Positions 53,365-62,892 of a stretch of DNA of 64,000 nucleotides are shown here, piece after piece. Position 1 is the stretch's first letter; every line of letters begins with the position of its first letter. The DNA lies in NCBI RefSeq assembly GCF_002135205.1, contig NZ_NEFZ01000001.1:434001-498000 (forward strand), given 5' to 3'. Made by a program: the position numbers and the translations under genes. The notes beneath the pieces are model-generated. The model was not told where the DNA came from. It saw nothing but the letters and a program-made list of their open reading frames with translations, and did not search any database. This DNA comes from Acinetobacter sp. ANC 4204. Its GTDB lineage: Bacteria; Pseudomonadota; Gammaproteobacteria; Pseudomonadales; Moraxellaceae.

Positions 53365-54726
53365 ATGAATACAGAAAATTTACAAACATTTATGGAAATG
53401 ATTAGTGGCTGGGTCTGGGGGCCCTACATGCTGGTCCTCATTGTTGGGACAGGTATATTTCTCACCCTACGTTTATTTTTTTGGCAAATTCGCATGTTGC
53501 CTTTGGCCTTTAAACAAGTTTTTGGAAAACACGAGGATGCCAAATCACATGCAGGAGATATTTCTCATTTTGCGTCATTGATGACCGCGCTATCAGCGAC
53601 TATTGGTACAGGTAATATTGCAGGTGTGGCAACAGCCTGTGTTTTAGGTGGTCCAGGGGCTGTGTTTTGGATGTGGATGACTGCGCTGTTCGGTATGGCC
53701 ACCAAATATGGTGAAGGTGTACTGGCCGTAAAATACCGCATCAAAAATGAAAAAGGCGAAATGTCGGGTGGCCCAATGTACTACATTGAACGTGGCTTAA
53801 AATGGAAATGGTTGGCACTAATTTTCGCCCTTTTTGGCACATTGGCTTCATTTGGTATTGGTAGTTCCGTACAGTCCAACACCGTTGCACTGGCTATAGA
53901 AAACAGCACAGGAGTTGCAACATGGATCACAGGCATCGTCATTACTGTATTTTCTGCCTTAGTGATTTTGGGTGGAATTAAGTCTATTTCCAAAGCAGCT
54001 TCTTTCATTGTTCCCATCATGGCTATCGGCTATGTCCTCGGCGGTCTGATCATTATCTTTAACCATCTTGAATTGGTTATGCCTGCACTTGAGCTAATTT
54101 TCCGGGATGCCTTTACTGGTGAAGCAGTAGCGGGTGGTGCGATTGGTGCGGTGATTCGTTATGGTGTTGCACGTGGCGTCTTCTCAAATGAAGCAGGTAT
54201 GGGCTCAGCACCAATTGCCGCCGCTGCTGCAAAAACAGATCACCCTGCGCGTCAAGGTTTGGTCTCTATGACAGGCACCTTCATTGACACTATTATTGTT
54301 TGTAGTATTACGGGGATTGTATTGGTCATGGGCTTTATCATGGCTGGCAATAGCTTTGGAGGAGAAACAGGCGCAGTTTTAACAACCCATGTTTTCGATA
54401 AGTTACTTCCTGGAGTCGGTGGTTGGATCGTGACTTTTGGTATTGTGTTCTTTGCTTATTCGACCATTTTAGGTTGGTGCTACTACGGTGAAAAATGCTG
54501 TACTTATTTACTGGGCGAAAAGTATGTCCTCTTGTACCGCATTATTTACATCGCATCCGTTTTCATTGGCTGCGTTGCATCTCTTGATCTCGTATGGTTA
54601 TTTGCAGACACCTTTAATGGTTTGATGGCCGTTCCAAACTTAATTGCTTTGCTATTACTCTCAACAGTCATTGTGAAAGAGTCACGTGATTTTATCGAAA
54701 AACGAAAATCAGGTGAGTTGTATTAG
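53365..54726 (+). CDS. Sodium:alanine/glycine symporter (AgcS/AlsT family)
   Basis: 453 residues with about 11 helices. Family signatures are FASLMTALSATIGTGNIAGVATACVLGGPGAVFWMWMTALFGMATKYGEGVLAVKYR (read in parts) and the RGVFSNEAGMGSAPIAAAAA motif. It takes up alanine or glycine with sodium. A terminator follows. Confidence 0.94.
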   Translation: MNTENLQTFMEMISGWVWGPYMLVLIVGTGIFLTLRLFFWQIRMLPLAFKQVFGKHEDAKSHAGDISHFASLMTALSATIGTGNIAGVATACVLGGPGAVFWMWMTALFGMATKYGEGVLAVKYRIKNEKGEMSGGPMYYIERGLKWKWLALIFALFGTLASFGIGSSVQSNTVALAIENSTGVATWITGIVITVFSALVILGGIKSISKAASFIVPIMAIGYVLGGLIIIFNHLELVMPALELIFRDAFTGEAVAGGAIGAVIRYGVARGVFSNEAGMGSAPIAAAAAKTDHPARQGLVSMTGTFIDTIIVCSITGIVLVMGFIMAGNSFGGETGAVLTTHVFDKLLPGVGGWIVTFGIVFFAYSTILGWCYYGEKCCTYLLGEKYVLLYRIIYIASVFIGCVASLDLVWLFADTFNGLMAVPNLIALLLLSTVIVKESRDFIEKRKSGELY

Positions 54727-54760
54727 TCTCTTTGAAAATTCCTTTGCAAGTCTGTATATC

Positions 54761-54784
54761 AAAGCCACCTTCGGGTGGCTTTTT
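54761..54784 (+). terminator. Terminator after the symporter gene
   Basis: AAAGCCACC-TTCG-GGTGGCTTT hairpin with T-run. Confidence 0.88.
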
Positions 54785-54864
54785 GATTTTGAGCATTCAT
54801 TTCAAATCCAATCCTCTGTATGCTGTGAAGCAGTCTAATCTTAAAATAGTGCACCCAATCGAGC

Positions 54865-56256
54865 ATGGCAAAAGTAAAAAGTGTATATCGTTGCGAACAA
54901 TGTGGCGCAGATCACCCAAAATGGGCAGGCCAATGTTCAGAGTGTGGTGAATGGAACAGCTTAAATGAAGTCAGTATTGCCCCTGCTGTCAGCCATCGCG
55001 CACAGCCTAAAATGGGCGGGGGTTATGCAGGTCAAGCCGCAGCAATTACCACATTAAACCAAATTTCAGTTTCGCATGAAACACGCCTAGCAACAGGGAT
55101 AGGCGAATTTGATCGGGTGTTAGGGGGGGGCTTAGTTACAGGTTCTGTCGTCCTAATCGGGGGGGATCCTGGTATTGGTAAATCGACCATTTTACTGCAA
55201 ACAGCAACCCATATGGCGGCAGCCAATAGCGCAGCCTTGTATGTCACTGGTGAAGAATCACTCTCTCAAGTTGCTTTACGTGCAAGCCGCCTCGACCTAC
55301 CAACAGATAAACTCAAAGTTATGGCAGAAACCTGTGTTGAGCGTATTTGTGAAGTACTTGCACATGAACGCCCTGCTGTGGCTATTCTGGATTCGATCCA
55401 AACACTGTATACCGAGACACTCCAATCTGCACCGGGTGGTGTATCTCAAATTCGTGAATCTGCAGCCTTACTGACACGTTTTGCTAAAAATAGTGGAACC
55501 GCACTGTTTATTGTAGGACACGTCACCAAAGAAGGTTCACTGGCAGGGCCCCGTGTACTTGAGCATATGGTGGACTGCGTGTTGTATTTTGAAGGTCAAT
55601 CCGACTCACGTTACCGAATGATTCGTGCTGTTAAAAACCGTTTTGGCGCAGTCAATGAACTCGGTGTTTTTGGCATGACAGATAAAGGCTTAAGAGAAGT
55701 AGCGAATCCATCGGCAATTTTTTTAAGCCGTTATGATGAGGCGATTCCCGGTTCAATCGTGATGATTAGCCGTGAAGGTACTCGCCCACTCTTGGTCGAA
55801 GTGCAAGCTTTGGTGGATGATGCGCATGGTCAACCACGTCGGGTCGCTTTAGGCTTAGAACAAAACCGTTTAAATATGCTTTTGGCAGTCATGCATCGTC
55901 ATGGTGGCGTGCAAACATCTGGACAAGATGTTTACGTGAACGTGGTTGGAGGGTTAAAGATCACCGAAACAGGCTCTGATTTAGCCGTCTTATTGGCCTG
56001 TGCCTCTAGTCTTCGAGCGAAAGCCTTGCCACAACAGTTAGCTGTTTTTGGTGAAGTCGGACTCTCAGGTGAAATTCGCCCTGTTCCTAATGGTCAAGAG
56101 CGTTTAAAAGAAGCCATTAAACATGGATTTAAGTACATTATTCTGCCTCGTGGTAATGCACCACAAAAAGATATTGCAGGTGTTACCGTCATTTCAGTTG
56201 CACGCTTACATGAAGCTTTAACCGAAGCAATGAGCTTAAGTGATGAACTCAACTAA
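54865..56256 (+). CDS. radA: DNA repair protein RadA
   Basis: 463 residues. Zinc finger Cys10, 13, 24, 27 (YRCEQCGADHPKWAGQCSECGEW, in part); Walker A GDPGIGKST near 100-108; the RadA motif VKNRFGAVNELG; and a C-terminal Lon-like domain (about 330-463, VNVVGGLKITETGSDLAV, GEVGLSGEIRPV). It is a branch-migration helicase in recombination. Confidence 0.97.
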   Translation: MAKVKSVYRCEQCGADHPKWAGQCSECGEWNSLNEVSIAPAVSHRAQPKMGGGYAGQAAAITTLNQISVSHETRLATGIGEFDRVLGGGLVTGSVVLIGGDPGIGKSTILLQTATHMAAANSAALYVTGEESLSQVALRASRLDLPTDKLKVMAETCVERICEVLAHERPAVAILDSIQTLYTETLQSAPGGVSQIRESAALLTRFAKNSGTALFIVGHVTKEGSLAGPRVLEHMVDCVLYFEGQSDSRYRMIRAVKNRFGAVNELGVFGMTDKGLREVANPSAIFLSRYDEAIPGSIVMISREGTRPLLVEVQALVDDAHGQPRRVALGLEQNRLNMLLAVMHRHGGVQTSGQDVYVNVVGGLKITETGSDLAVLLACASSLRAKALPQQLAVFGEVGLSGEIRPVPNGQERLKEAIKHGFKYIILPRGNAPQKDIAGVTVISVARLHEALTEAMSLSDELN

Positions 56257-56343
56257 AATATACACGTTTTTTATTGAAATTTAGGATAAAAGACTGCATA
56301 AAGGTAGAGTCAATATTTATTTTTTATAGAGTAGGAAAATTTG

Positions 56344-57306
56344 ATGGAAGTTCGACAGCGTGGCTTGATTGCTGGTTTATTAACAGCGGCTCTTTTAGTT
56401 GCACCTTTAGCTGCAGAAGCTAAACGTGCAGGTGGTGGTAAAAGCCACGGCATGAGCCGTCAAGCTGCACCAACTCAGTCTTATCAACAACCTCGTCAAG
56501 CAACTCCAGCTCAACAACCTACTGCGCCTGCAACGGCTCCAGCTAAATCTGGCCCAGGCGTAGGGGGTATGGTTGCAGCAGGTGTAGCGGGTGCTGCAAT
56601 TGGTGCTGTTGCTGCAAATGCATTGGCAGATGACAATTCTGCTTCTCAAGCGCAAGCACAGGAAGAAAAAGGTGGCATTCCAAGTTGGATTTGGATTTTA
56701 CTTGCCGCTGCTGTTGCTTTCTTCATTTTCCGTAAAATGGGCGCAAAAAAAAAAGTAGCGGCTAATCCTTATGCGCCAAACAGTGGTTCTAATCAATCAC
56801 CGTTTGGCCAACAAGCTGCACCACGTACATCTAACGACAGTACCAACATCTTTGGTCAATCCGTAGGTGGCTCAACTGCTGCTCCGCAGAACAATGCACC
56901 TTTTGGCGCAGCATATACCAACAGTGGCAGTCAGCTTCCTGATGGTACAGAGCCCGCTGCGTTCTTACGTATCGCGCGTCAACGTTTTAACCATATTCAA
57001 TCTATGAATACAGCAAGTAACATTTCTGAGATTCAGCGTTATTTAACACCAGATCTTTATCAGTCTATGTATCAAGATATCATGGCAAATCAAGATCAGG
57101 ATGTAGCTGAATTTTCAAACCTGAATGCGATGGTTGCAGATTCTGCAACTGAAAATGGTCAATACGTAGTAAGTGTACGTTTTACGGGCACAGTAAGTGA
57201 AGATCTTAACAGCTTACCTCAGCCGTTTACTGAAGTTTGGCATTTTGTAAAACCTGCGGGTTCTAGCCAAGACTGGTTAGTTGCAGGTATCCAACAAGAA
57301 GCTTAA
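56344..57306 (+). CDS. Tim44-like domain membrane protein
   Basis: 320 residues from the ATG at 56344, with AGGAAAAT upstream. A signal peptide (about 1-26) is followed by a Gln/Pro/Ala-rich segment (about 30-65), a Gly/Ala-rich hydrophobic stretch (about 70-90), a transmembrane helix (about 113-130, SWIWILLAAAVAFFIF), a Ser/Asn/Gln-rich linker and a C-terminal Tim44-like domain (about 205-315, FLRIARQRFNHIQSMN, then YLTPDLYQSMYQDI). Role unknown. Confidence 0.85.
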   Translation: MEVRQRGLIAGLLTAALLVAPLAAEAKRAGGGKSHGMSRQAAPTQSYQQPRQATPAQQPTAPATAPAKSGPGVGGMVAAGVAGAAIGAVAANALADDNSASQAQAQEEKGGIPSWIWILLAAAVAFFIFRKMGAKKKVAANPYAPNSGSNQSPFGQQAAPRTSNDSTNIFGQSVGGSTAAPQNNAPFGAAYTNSGSQLPDGTEPAAFLRIARQRFNHIQSMNTASNISEIQRYLTPDLYQSMYQDIMANQDQDVAEFSNLNAMVADSATENGQYVVSVRFTGTVSEDLNSLPQPFTEVWHFVKPAGSSQDWLVAGIQQEA

Positions 57307-57317
57307 TTTTTAAATAC

Positions 57318-57347
57318 AAAAATAGCGACTTCGGTCGCTATTTTTTT
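57318..57347 (+). terminator. Terminator after the Tim44-like gene
   Basis: AAATAGCGAC-TTCG-GTCGCTATTT stem with a T-run. Confidence 0.88.
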
Positions 57348-57994
57348 ACGCATCGTATCTCTAAAACAGGCTTGTCGATTCAAAACACCCTCCAACTTCA
57401 CTTATATAAAACACCTCATAAATAGCAATTCTCCAGAGACTGTTCTATCTAAAAATCGAGCCATAATTGCCTATAACGGAAACCATCCACTGTACTAACA
57501 AACTGAATTCGATGAAGAATATATTTAGAAAAGGCATATGTAACCTAAATATCTCCAAACTGTAACGTAGCTCAAGACACACAAAGGGATTCGTTTATGC
57601 TCAAGTATAGTTTTAGCCTTACCGTATGGCGAAGATGATTCATCATCATGATAAGTTGTTCAAATTTCAACTAAATCCAATAGAGCTAATGATAAATTGC
57701 ATGAAAATTTGATAAGTCTCCACCCAGACAATTTTTCAAAGAGCTTGAATTAATATTTCAGTCAACTACAAGTAAATAGACTGCTCTGTCTGTCACAGGC
57801 TCGTATAGATTTCACTATAAATTGCAGAAAGTATCCAAAGCATCTCGATCTTGTTAAGGACAACTCATACACAATGAGATAAAAAGTCAGTAAGTGTCTT
57901 CGATTCCTTAACTCTAAATAACCAAATGATTCTTAAGCCCAGAACCTGTACCCACCCGCAACTTTAATTACATTGATTCATAGCATCCATAAAA
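57348..57994. other. Gene-free stretch
   Basis: About 650 bp between two terminators pointing at each other. No ORF with start signals, repeat or RNA gene was recognised. The DNA could be a decayed gene; nothing supports any specific one. Confidence 0.4.
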
Positions 57995-58019
57995 AATGCC
58001 TCTGAGTACAGAGGCATTC
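57995..58019 (-). terminator. Terminator after the DegS-type protease gene
   Basis: AATGCCTCTG-AGTA-CAGAGGCATT stem with a T-run on the minus strand. Confidence 0.85.
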
Positions 58020-58039
58020 TAGTTTTATGGTTTACAGTA

Positions 58040-59218
58040 TTATTCAGGTAAGGGTATAAACTGTGAATCTTGACTTTGCTCTTTTCTCTCCCCCACGACC
58101 ACAGCAACATTCATTGGTTTTCCATCACGCTCAATCGAGATTTGAATGGTGCTATTGGGAGCTTGTAACGCAACAAAGTTAATTAAATGTGAAGTTGAAG
58201 TAATCACCTCTTCATTTACTTTAATAATTTTATCGCCTTTCTTTAAACCAGCATTGGCAGCTGGGCCATTTTTCAATACGTCCGCTACAACCACACCTGG
58301 TCCTTTCGGCTCTAAAATATTCACTTGCTCGACAGGAAGTAAGCTAATACCTAACCAGCCACGAACAACACGACCATCTTTGAGAATAGAATTTAGTACC
58401 TGTTGACAAATTTTTGCAGGAATCGCAAAACCAATGCCTAAAGAACCACCAGATTGCGAGAAAATTGCGGTATTGACCCCGATTAAATTCCCTGCAACAT
58501 CAATCAGCGCGCCACCTGAGTTACCTGGGTTAATCGCAGCATCGGTTTGAATAAAATCTTCATAGGTATTAATGCCTAAATCAGAGCGCCCAGTTGCCGA
58601 CACAATCCCCTGAGTTACTGTTTGACCCACACCAAAGGGATTACCAATCGCCAATACAACATCACCTACTTCATTACCACTCAACTTAAACGGTAAGACA
58701 GGCAAATCGGATAGTTCTATTTTAATCACAGCCAAATCCGTATCAGGATCTGTACCAATCACCTTTGCCACTGCACGGCGGCCATCATTCAGTGCGACCA
58801 CAATTTGATCTGCTTGAGCAATCACATGGTTATTTGTCAAAATATAACCATCTGGGCGAACAATTACTCCAGACCCCAAACTGTTTTCATTTTTATTTTG
58901 ACTAAACTGATCTGGAATTTGATTACCAAAAAACTCACGGAATGCAGGATCATTAAGTAGAGGATGATCGAGTTGTTTAACTTTCTGTGTAGTAAAAATA
59001 TTCACCACTGCTGGCGCAGCCACTTTCACCGCAGCACTATAAGAAACCACCCCACCCGTACGCGTCGTATTAATTAAAGGTTCGACCTTTTCAGCAGGCA
59101 TTTTGATACCGTCCGAAGCTACAGGCGCTTTTGGTTTTTGATACTGCTGCCACGCAAAAAATCCAGCAATGACTAAAATGAGTAATACCCAAGGTAACCA
59201 GGAAAAAGTCCTGCGCAC
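58040..59218 (-). CDS. degS: DegS/AlgW-type periplasmic serine protease
   Basis: 392 residues. An uncleaved N-terminal anchor (about 7-23, WLPWVLLILVIAGFFAW) precedes a trypsin-like domain with His131 (LTNNHVIAQ), Asp161 (DPDTDLAVIKI) and Ser234 (NPGNSGGALI), then a single PDZ domain (about 285-375, GWLGISL, GPAANAGLKKGDKII). One PDZ plus a membrane anchor is the DegS/AlgW pattern, the site-1 protease of the envelope stress response; DegP has two PDZ domains. Confidence 0.9.
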   Translation of the reverse strand: MRRTFSWLPWVLLILVIAGFFAWQQYQKPKAPVASDGIKMPAEKVEPLINTTRTGGVVSYSAAVKVAAPAVVNIFTTQKVKQLDHPLLNDPAFREFFGNQIPDQFSQNKNENSLGSGVIVRPDGYILTNNHVIAQADQIVVALNDGRRAVAKVIGTDPDTDLAVIKIELSDLPVLPFKLSGNEVGDVVLAIGNPFGVGQTVTQGIVSATGRSDLGINTYEDFIQTDAAINPGNSGGALIDVAGNLIGVNTAIFSQSGGSLGIGFAIPAKICQQVLNSILKDGRVVRGWLGISLLPVEQVNILEPKGPGVVVADVLKNGPAANAGLKKGDKIIKVNEEVITSTSHLINFVALQAPNSTIQISIERDGKPMNVAVVVGERKEQSQDSQFIPLPE

Positions 59219-59386
59219 GATTCCACCCTCTAAAATGTTTTAATTCATTGATGACTAAGTAATTTATGCCTATTGTAAAGCGAAATTCAACCTCTAGCAC
59301 AAAAATAAGCAAGAGTTTTGTCATGCTTTAGTTACAATAAACAATAAGTTCCGATCTAATCAATTTAAATGAGTTTTTAAGTCGAT

Positions 59387-60145
59387 ATGGCAAAATTAAA
59401 AGACATTATCCAATGGTGTGACCAAACCCTAAAATCTCCCGAATTTAAGGACTATGCACCCAATGGTCTGCAGATTGAGGGTAAGGCTGAAGTGCGTAAA
59501 ATTTTAGCTGCGGTTACAGCATCACAAGATGCGATTGATGCTGCAGTTCGAGAAAATGCGGATCTGTTACTGGTGCACCATGGCTATTTTTGGAAAGGTG
59601 AAGCTTACCCTATCACAGGGATGCGCGGTAAACGTATTAAGAGTCTCATTCAGCATGATCTTTCTTTAGTTGCGTATCACCTTCCACTCGATAGCCATCC
59701 AAGTCTTGGAAACAATGCAGCGATTGCTGATTTGCTCGATCTAGAACAGATTGAAGCGCTTGACCCCTCTGAACGTCATCCTATTGGCAATATCGGTTAT
59801 TTAAAACAACCGATGCCTGTGGAAGACTTTAAACAATTCATTTCTGAAAAATTAAAGTTTGATGTGACCCATCTTCCTGCAGACAAGACCATGATCCAAA
59901 AAGTCGGTTTTTGTACTGGTGGTGCGCAAGATTTTATTGTCAAAGCCGCTGAACAAGGCTGTGATGCCTATATTTCAGGTGAAGTCAGTGAACGTACTTT
60001 CTATGAAGCCAAAGAACTCGATGTGCATTATTTTGCTTGCGGACACCATGCGACTGAGCGCTATGGCGTGCAACGATTAGGTCAAGCCCTTGTAGCACAA
60101 TTTGATGTTGAGTATGTTTATTTCGAATTAAATAACCCGATTTAA
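59387..60145 (+). CDS. Nif3-family dinuclear metal-binding hexameric protein (YbgI-like)
   Basis: 252 residues. Metal-ligand motifs LLVHHGYFWKGE, LVAYHLPLDSHPSLGNNA and FACGHHATERYGVQRLG are intact. E. coli YbgI has this size and fold; the biochemical role is not settled for most members. It is divergent from the DegS-type protease. Confidence 0.93.
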   Translation: MAKLKDIIQWCDQTLKSPEFKDYAPNGLQIEGKAEVRKILAAVTASQDAIDAAVRENADLLLVHHGYFWKGEAYPITGMRGKRIKSLIQHDLSLVAYHLPLDSHPSLGNNAAIADLLDLEQIEALDPSERHPIGNIGYLKQPMPVEDFKQFISEKLKFDVTHLPADKTMIQKVGFCTGGAQDFIVKAAEQGCDAYISGEVSERTFYEAKELDVHYFACGHHATERYGVQRLGQALVAQFDVEYVYFELNNPI

Positions 60146-60384
60146 GCAATCACTGGGATGAAGCTCTTTTCATCCCGCTCTCCCATAAGCTTTTACTGAC
60201 CATATCAGCCCAAACCATAATTTAAACAAGCCATTAATTTAAAATACTATTTTCAATATTTTTATTCTTGTATCAGAGCATAGCATCAACTCAAAAAATC
60301 ATTGTTTCATATACGCTTAAGATTCAAACGAATATGAATCATAAAATTTATTTCAATTCATACCATAAAATTGTAAATAATAAA
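60146..60384. other. Intergenic region between the Nif3-family gene and sodA
   Basis: About 240 bp before the Fur-like site (330 bp in all to the sodA start). AT-rich; no gene, terminator hairpin or repeat was recognised. Confidence 0.35.
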
Positions 60385-60403
60385 CATATTGATTCTCATT
60401 TAC
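60385..60403 (+). promoter_or_regulatory. Possible Fur box upstream of sodA
   Basis: CATATTGATTCTCATTTAC matches the 19-bp Fur consensus at 13 positions, including the central TGAT and the TCATT half. It lies 72 bp before the sodA start. Fur repression of Mn-SOD genes under iron plenty is known in other bacteria; here it is inferred. Confidence 0.5.
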
Positions 60404-60475
60404 TTTTAAGCAGATAATAAAACTGCTTTGAAAAACATCCATAAACAATTTTGAATGATTAAAGGAATCAAACAC

Positions 60476-61096
60476 ATGGCATATTCTTTACCCACTCTTC
60501 CTTATGCATACGATGCGCTCGAACCTAATATTGATACAAAAACGATGGAAATTCACCACAGTAAACACCACCAAACTTATATCAATAACATTAATGGCGC
60601 GATTGCCGGCACAGAATGGGAGAAACTTTCAGTAGAGGAACTGGTTGCAAAAGTGAATGATGTTCCTACTGATCTTAAAAATATGGTGATCAATAATGCA
60701 GGTGGTCATGCCAACCACTCACTGTTTTGGACCGTCATGAGTCCACAAGGCGGTGGACAACCTACAGGAGCTGTGGCAACGGCTATTGATGAGCAACTCG
60801 ATGGTTTTGATGCGTTTAAAGATGCATTTACCAAAGCAGCGATTAGCCGTTTTGGCAGTGGCTGGGCATGGCTGAGCGTGACCCCTACAAACAAACTCAT
60901 TGTTGAAAGTAGTGCAAATCAGGACTCCCCGATTATGTGGGGGCATACCCCCATTCTCGGTTTAGATGTATGGGAACATGCCTATTATCTGAAATATCAG
61001 AACCGTCGTCCTGAATATATCAATGCCTTTTATAATGTGGTCGATTGGGATGAAGTTAATCGTCGTTATGATATGGCTCTACAATCTAAAGATTAG
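60476..61096 (+). CDS. sodA: Superoxide dismutase, Mn type
   Basis: 206 residues from the ATG at 60476, preceded by AAAGGA; a reading seven codons longer is less likely. Metal ligands are in [20 protein letters not shown] and [29 protein letters not shown] carries the Gln that marks Mn enzymes, and the [10 protein letters not shown] site has Gly where Fe enzymes have Ala-Gln. It removes cytoplasmic superoxide. Confidence 0.93.
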   Translation: MAYSLPTLPYAYDALEPNIDTKTMEIHHSKHHQTYINNINGAIAGTEWEKLSVEELVAKVNDVPTDLKNMVINNAGGHANHSLFWTVMSPQGGGQPTGAVATAIDEQLDGFDAFKDAFTKAAISRFGSGWAWLSVTPTNKLIVESSANQDSPIMWGHTPILGLDVWEHAYYLKYQNRRPEYINAFYNVVDWDEVNRRYDMALQSKD

Positions 61097-61325
61097 TTAT
61101 TGATCGCAGTCTATTCAGATCAGTAAACCCATTAAAGTAACTTAGAGCCTGCTCAAATGCACATATTTCGTGCAAAAGGCTCTAACTACATCTTGTGTAT
61201 CCGATATGTCTCCTTGCGAAAATTTTTGCATATTTTGTGTATTAAAAGACTGCCCTATTGTCTCTAGAATCATTTACAATAAATGCACTTAAAGTAAAAC
61301 CCAGCAAATTTGCAAGGAATGAAAC

Positions 61326-61952
61326 ATGACAACCATTACTTTACCTGCACTTCCATATGGCTACGAAGATCTTGCTCCGCACATCAGCAAAGAAACTTTA
61401 GAATTCCACCACGACAAACACCACAATACTTACGTTGTTAACCTAAACAACCTAATCAAGGGTACTGACCTTGAAGGTAAAACTTTAGAAGAAATCATCA
61501 CAGCTTCTGCTAGCGATGCATCTAAAGCAGGTATCTTCAACAATGCAGCGCAAGTTTGGAACCACACATTCTACTGGAACTGTATGGCTAAAAACGGTGG
61601 TGGTAAAGCAACAGGTGCTTTAGCTGCTAAAATTGATGAAGCATTCGGTTCTTACGAAAAATTCGCTGAAGAATTTGCTGCTGCTGCTACAACTCAATTT
61701 GGTTCAGGTTGGGCTTGGTTAGTTGCTGACGAAGTAAATGGCAACCTTTCTATCCTTAAAACTTCAAATGCAGACACTCCACTTGCACACGGTAAAGTTG
61801 CAGTGTTAACCATTGACGTTTGGGAACATGCTTACTACATTGACTTCCGTAATGCACGTCCTGTTTACATCAAAACTTTCCTTGAAAGCCTTGTAAACTG
61901 GGATTATGCAAACGCGAAATATGCAGGTCAAGCTGCTGGCGTTGAAAAATAA
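61326..61952 (+). CDS. sodB: Superoxide dismutase, Fe type
   Basis: 208 residues. FNNAAQVWNHTFYWNCM carries the Fe-type Gln, and [18 protein letters not shown] the last ligands. It lies 229 bp after sodA with its own upstream region and a strong terminator, so Mn and Fe enzymes are side by side but separately expressed. Confidence 0.95.
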   Translation: MTTITLPALPYGYEDLAPHISKETLEFHHDKHHNTYVVNLNNLIKGTDLEGKTLEEIITASASDASKAGIFNNAAQVWNHTFYWNCMAKNGGGKATGALAAKIDEAFGSYEKFAEEFAAAATTQFGSGWAWLVADEVNGNLSILKTSNADTPLAHGKVAVLTIDVWEHAYYIDFRNARPVYIKTFLESLVNWDYANAKYAGQAAGVEK

Positions 61953-61967
61953 GATTCGTCTTATTTG

Positions 61968-61996
61968 AAAAAACCGCTCTTTTTGAGCGGTTTTTT
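61968..61996 (+). terminator. Terminator after sodB
   Basis: AAAACCGCTC-TTTTT-GAGCGGTTTT stem with T-run. Confidence 0.9.
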
Positions 61997-62056
61997 GTTT
62001 TTGATGCCTAAACGCATATTTATAAAGCAAACAATTCATTTCTTTATATTATTTAC

Positions 62057-62085
62057 TTGACCCATTTCCCTTTCCTCCCTAAAAT
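62057..62085 (+). promoter_or_regulatory. Promoter of tRNA-Asn 1 and 2
   Basis: TTGACC (62057-62062), 17-bp spacer, TAAAAT (62080-62085), 11 bases before the tRNA. Similar promoters precede the third and fourth copies. Confidence 0.8.
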
Positions 62086-62096
62086 GCGCATCAGAT

Positions 62097-62172
62097 TCTC
62101 CAATAGCTCAGTCGGTAGAGCGACGGACTGTTAATCCGCAGGTCCCTGGTTCGAGCCCAGGTTGGAGAGCCA
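62097..62172 (+). tRNA. tRNA-Asn (GTT), copy 1
   Basis: 76 bases: acceptor TCTCCAA/TTGGAGA, D-arm AGCTCAGTCGGTAGAG, anticodon loop CTGTTAA with GTT, T-arm TTCGAGC, encoded GCCA end. Followed four bases later by copy 2. Confidence 0.97.
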
Positions 62173-62176
62173 CTAT

Positions 62177-62252
62177 TCTTCCATAGCTCAGTCGGTAGAG
62201 CGACGGACTGTTAATCCGCAGGTCCCTGGTTCGAGCCCAGGTGGAAGAGCCA
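62177..62252 (+). tRNA. tRNA-Asn (GTT), copy 2
   Basis: 76 bases, identical to the other copies except for the acceptor stem TCTTCCA/TGGAAGA, where both strands changed together so pairing is kept. It shares the promoter of copy 1. Confidence 0.97.
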
Positions 62253-62258
62253 AGATTC

Positions 62259-62292
62259 TAAAAAGCCCAAGCATAATGACTTGGGCTTTTTT
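62259..62292 (+). terminator. Terminator after tRNA-Asn 2
   Basis: AAGCCCAAG-CATAATGA-CTTGGGCTT stem with T-run; nearly the same hairpin follows copy 3. Confidence 0.88.
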
Positions 62293-62413
62293 TATAGATC
62301 AACTTTTTCAAACATCAGCGCCTTCTCTTTTGCCTAAAAATGCAGATAAGCCTATCAATCTGCTTAGAAAAAAAACAATTAATCTAAAATTTAGCTTTTT
62401 TTGGCTTTGTAAC

Positions 62414-62441
62414 TTGACCCATGTATAAATTTCTCTATACT
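62414..62441 (+). promoter_or_regulatory. Promoter of tRNA-Asn 3
   Basis: TTGACC (62414-62419), 16-bp spacer, TATACT (62436-62441). Confidence 0.78.
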
Positions 62442-62452
62442 GCATTTCAGAT

Positions 62453-62528
62453 TCTCCAATAGCTCAGTCGGTAGAGCGACGGACTGTTAATCCGCAGGTC
62501 CCTGGTTCGAGCCCAGGTTGGAGAGCCA
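62453..62528 (+). tRNA. tRNA-Asn (GTT), copy 3
   Basis: 76 bases, identical to copy 1, with its own promoter and terminator. Confidence 0.97.
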
Positions 62529-62535
62529 AATTTTA

Positions 62536-62567
62536 AAAAGCCCAAGCACAATGCCTTGGGCTTTTTT
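62536..62567 (+). terminator. Terminator after tRNA-Asn 3
   Basis: AAGCCCAAG-CACAATGC-CTTGGGCTT stem with T-run. Confidence 0.88.
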
Positions 62568-62770
62568 CTTTTATATCATCAGTGTGCAATCAAGAAACCC
62601 ATATCTACTCCTTCTCAATCCATGTTTTCATAGAACTGACCAATACCATTAAATATTAAGCTAAGTTGATGACGCTAAAGATATAGTATTCAGCACAGCT
62701 TCGATAAAAGCTAAAGCGTTTATTTTTAAATCATTTAACGTAAATTTCATAAAAATATCAGCGCAAAGAC

Positions 62771-62799
62771 TTGACCCTGCGTGCTTTGGCACATAGAAT
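62771..62799 (+). promoter_or_regulatory. Promoter of tRNA-Asn 4
   Basis: TTGACC (62771-62776), 17-bp spacer, TAGAAT (62794-62799). Confidence 0.78.
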
Positions 62800-62809
62800 G
62801 CGTGCAGAT

Positions 62810-62885
62810 TCTCCAATAGCTCAGTCGGTAGAGCGACGGACTGTTAATCCGCAGGTCCCTGGTTCGAGCCCAGGTTGGAGAGCCA
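62810..62885 (+). tRNA. tRNA-Asn (GTT), copy 4
   Basis: 76 bases, identical to copies 1 and 3. Confidence 0.97.
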
Positions 62886-62892
62886 AAATTCT

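Noticed and set aside
62162-62428. 88-codon plus-strand ORF running through tRNA-Asn 2
   Set aside because: Its N-terminal half is the translation of the tRNA gene (SSIAQSVERRTVNPQVPGSSPG pattern, a well-known false protein), and the rest runs through the terminator.
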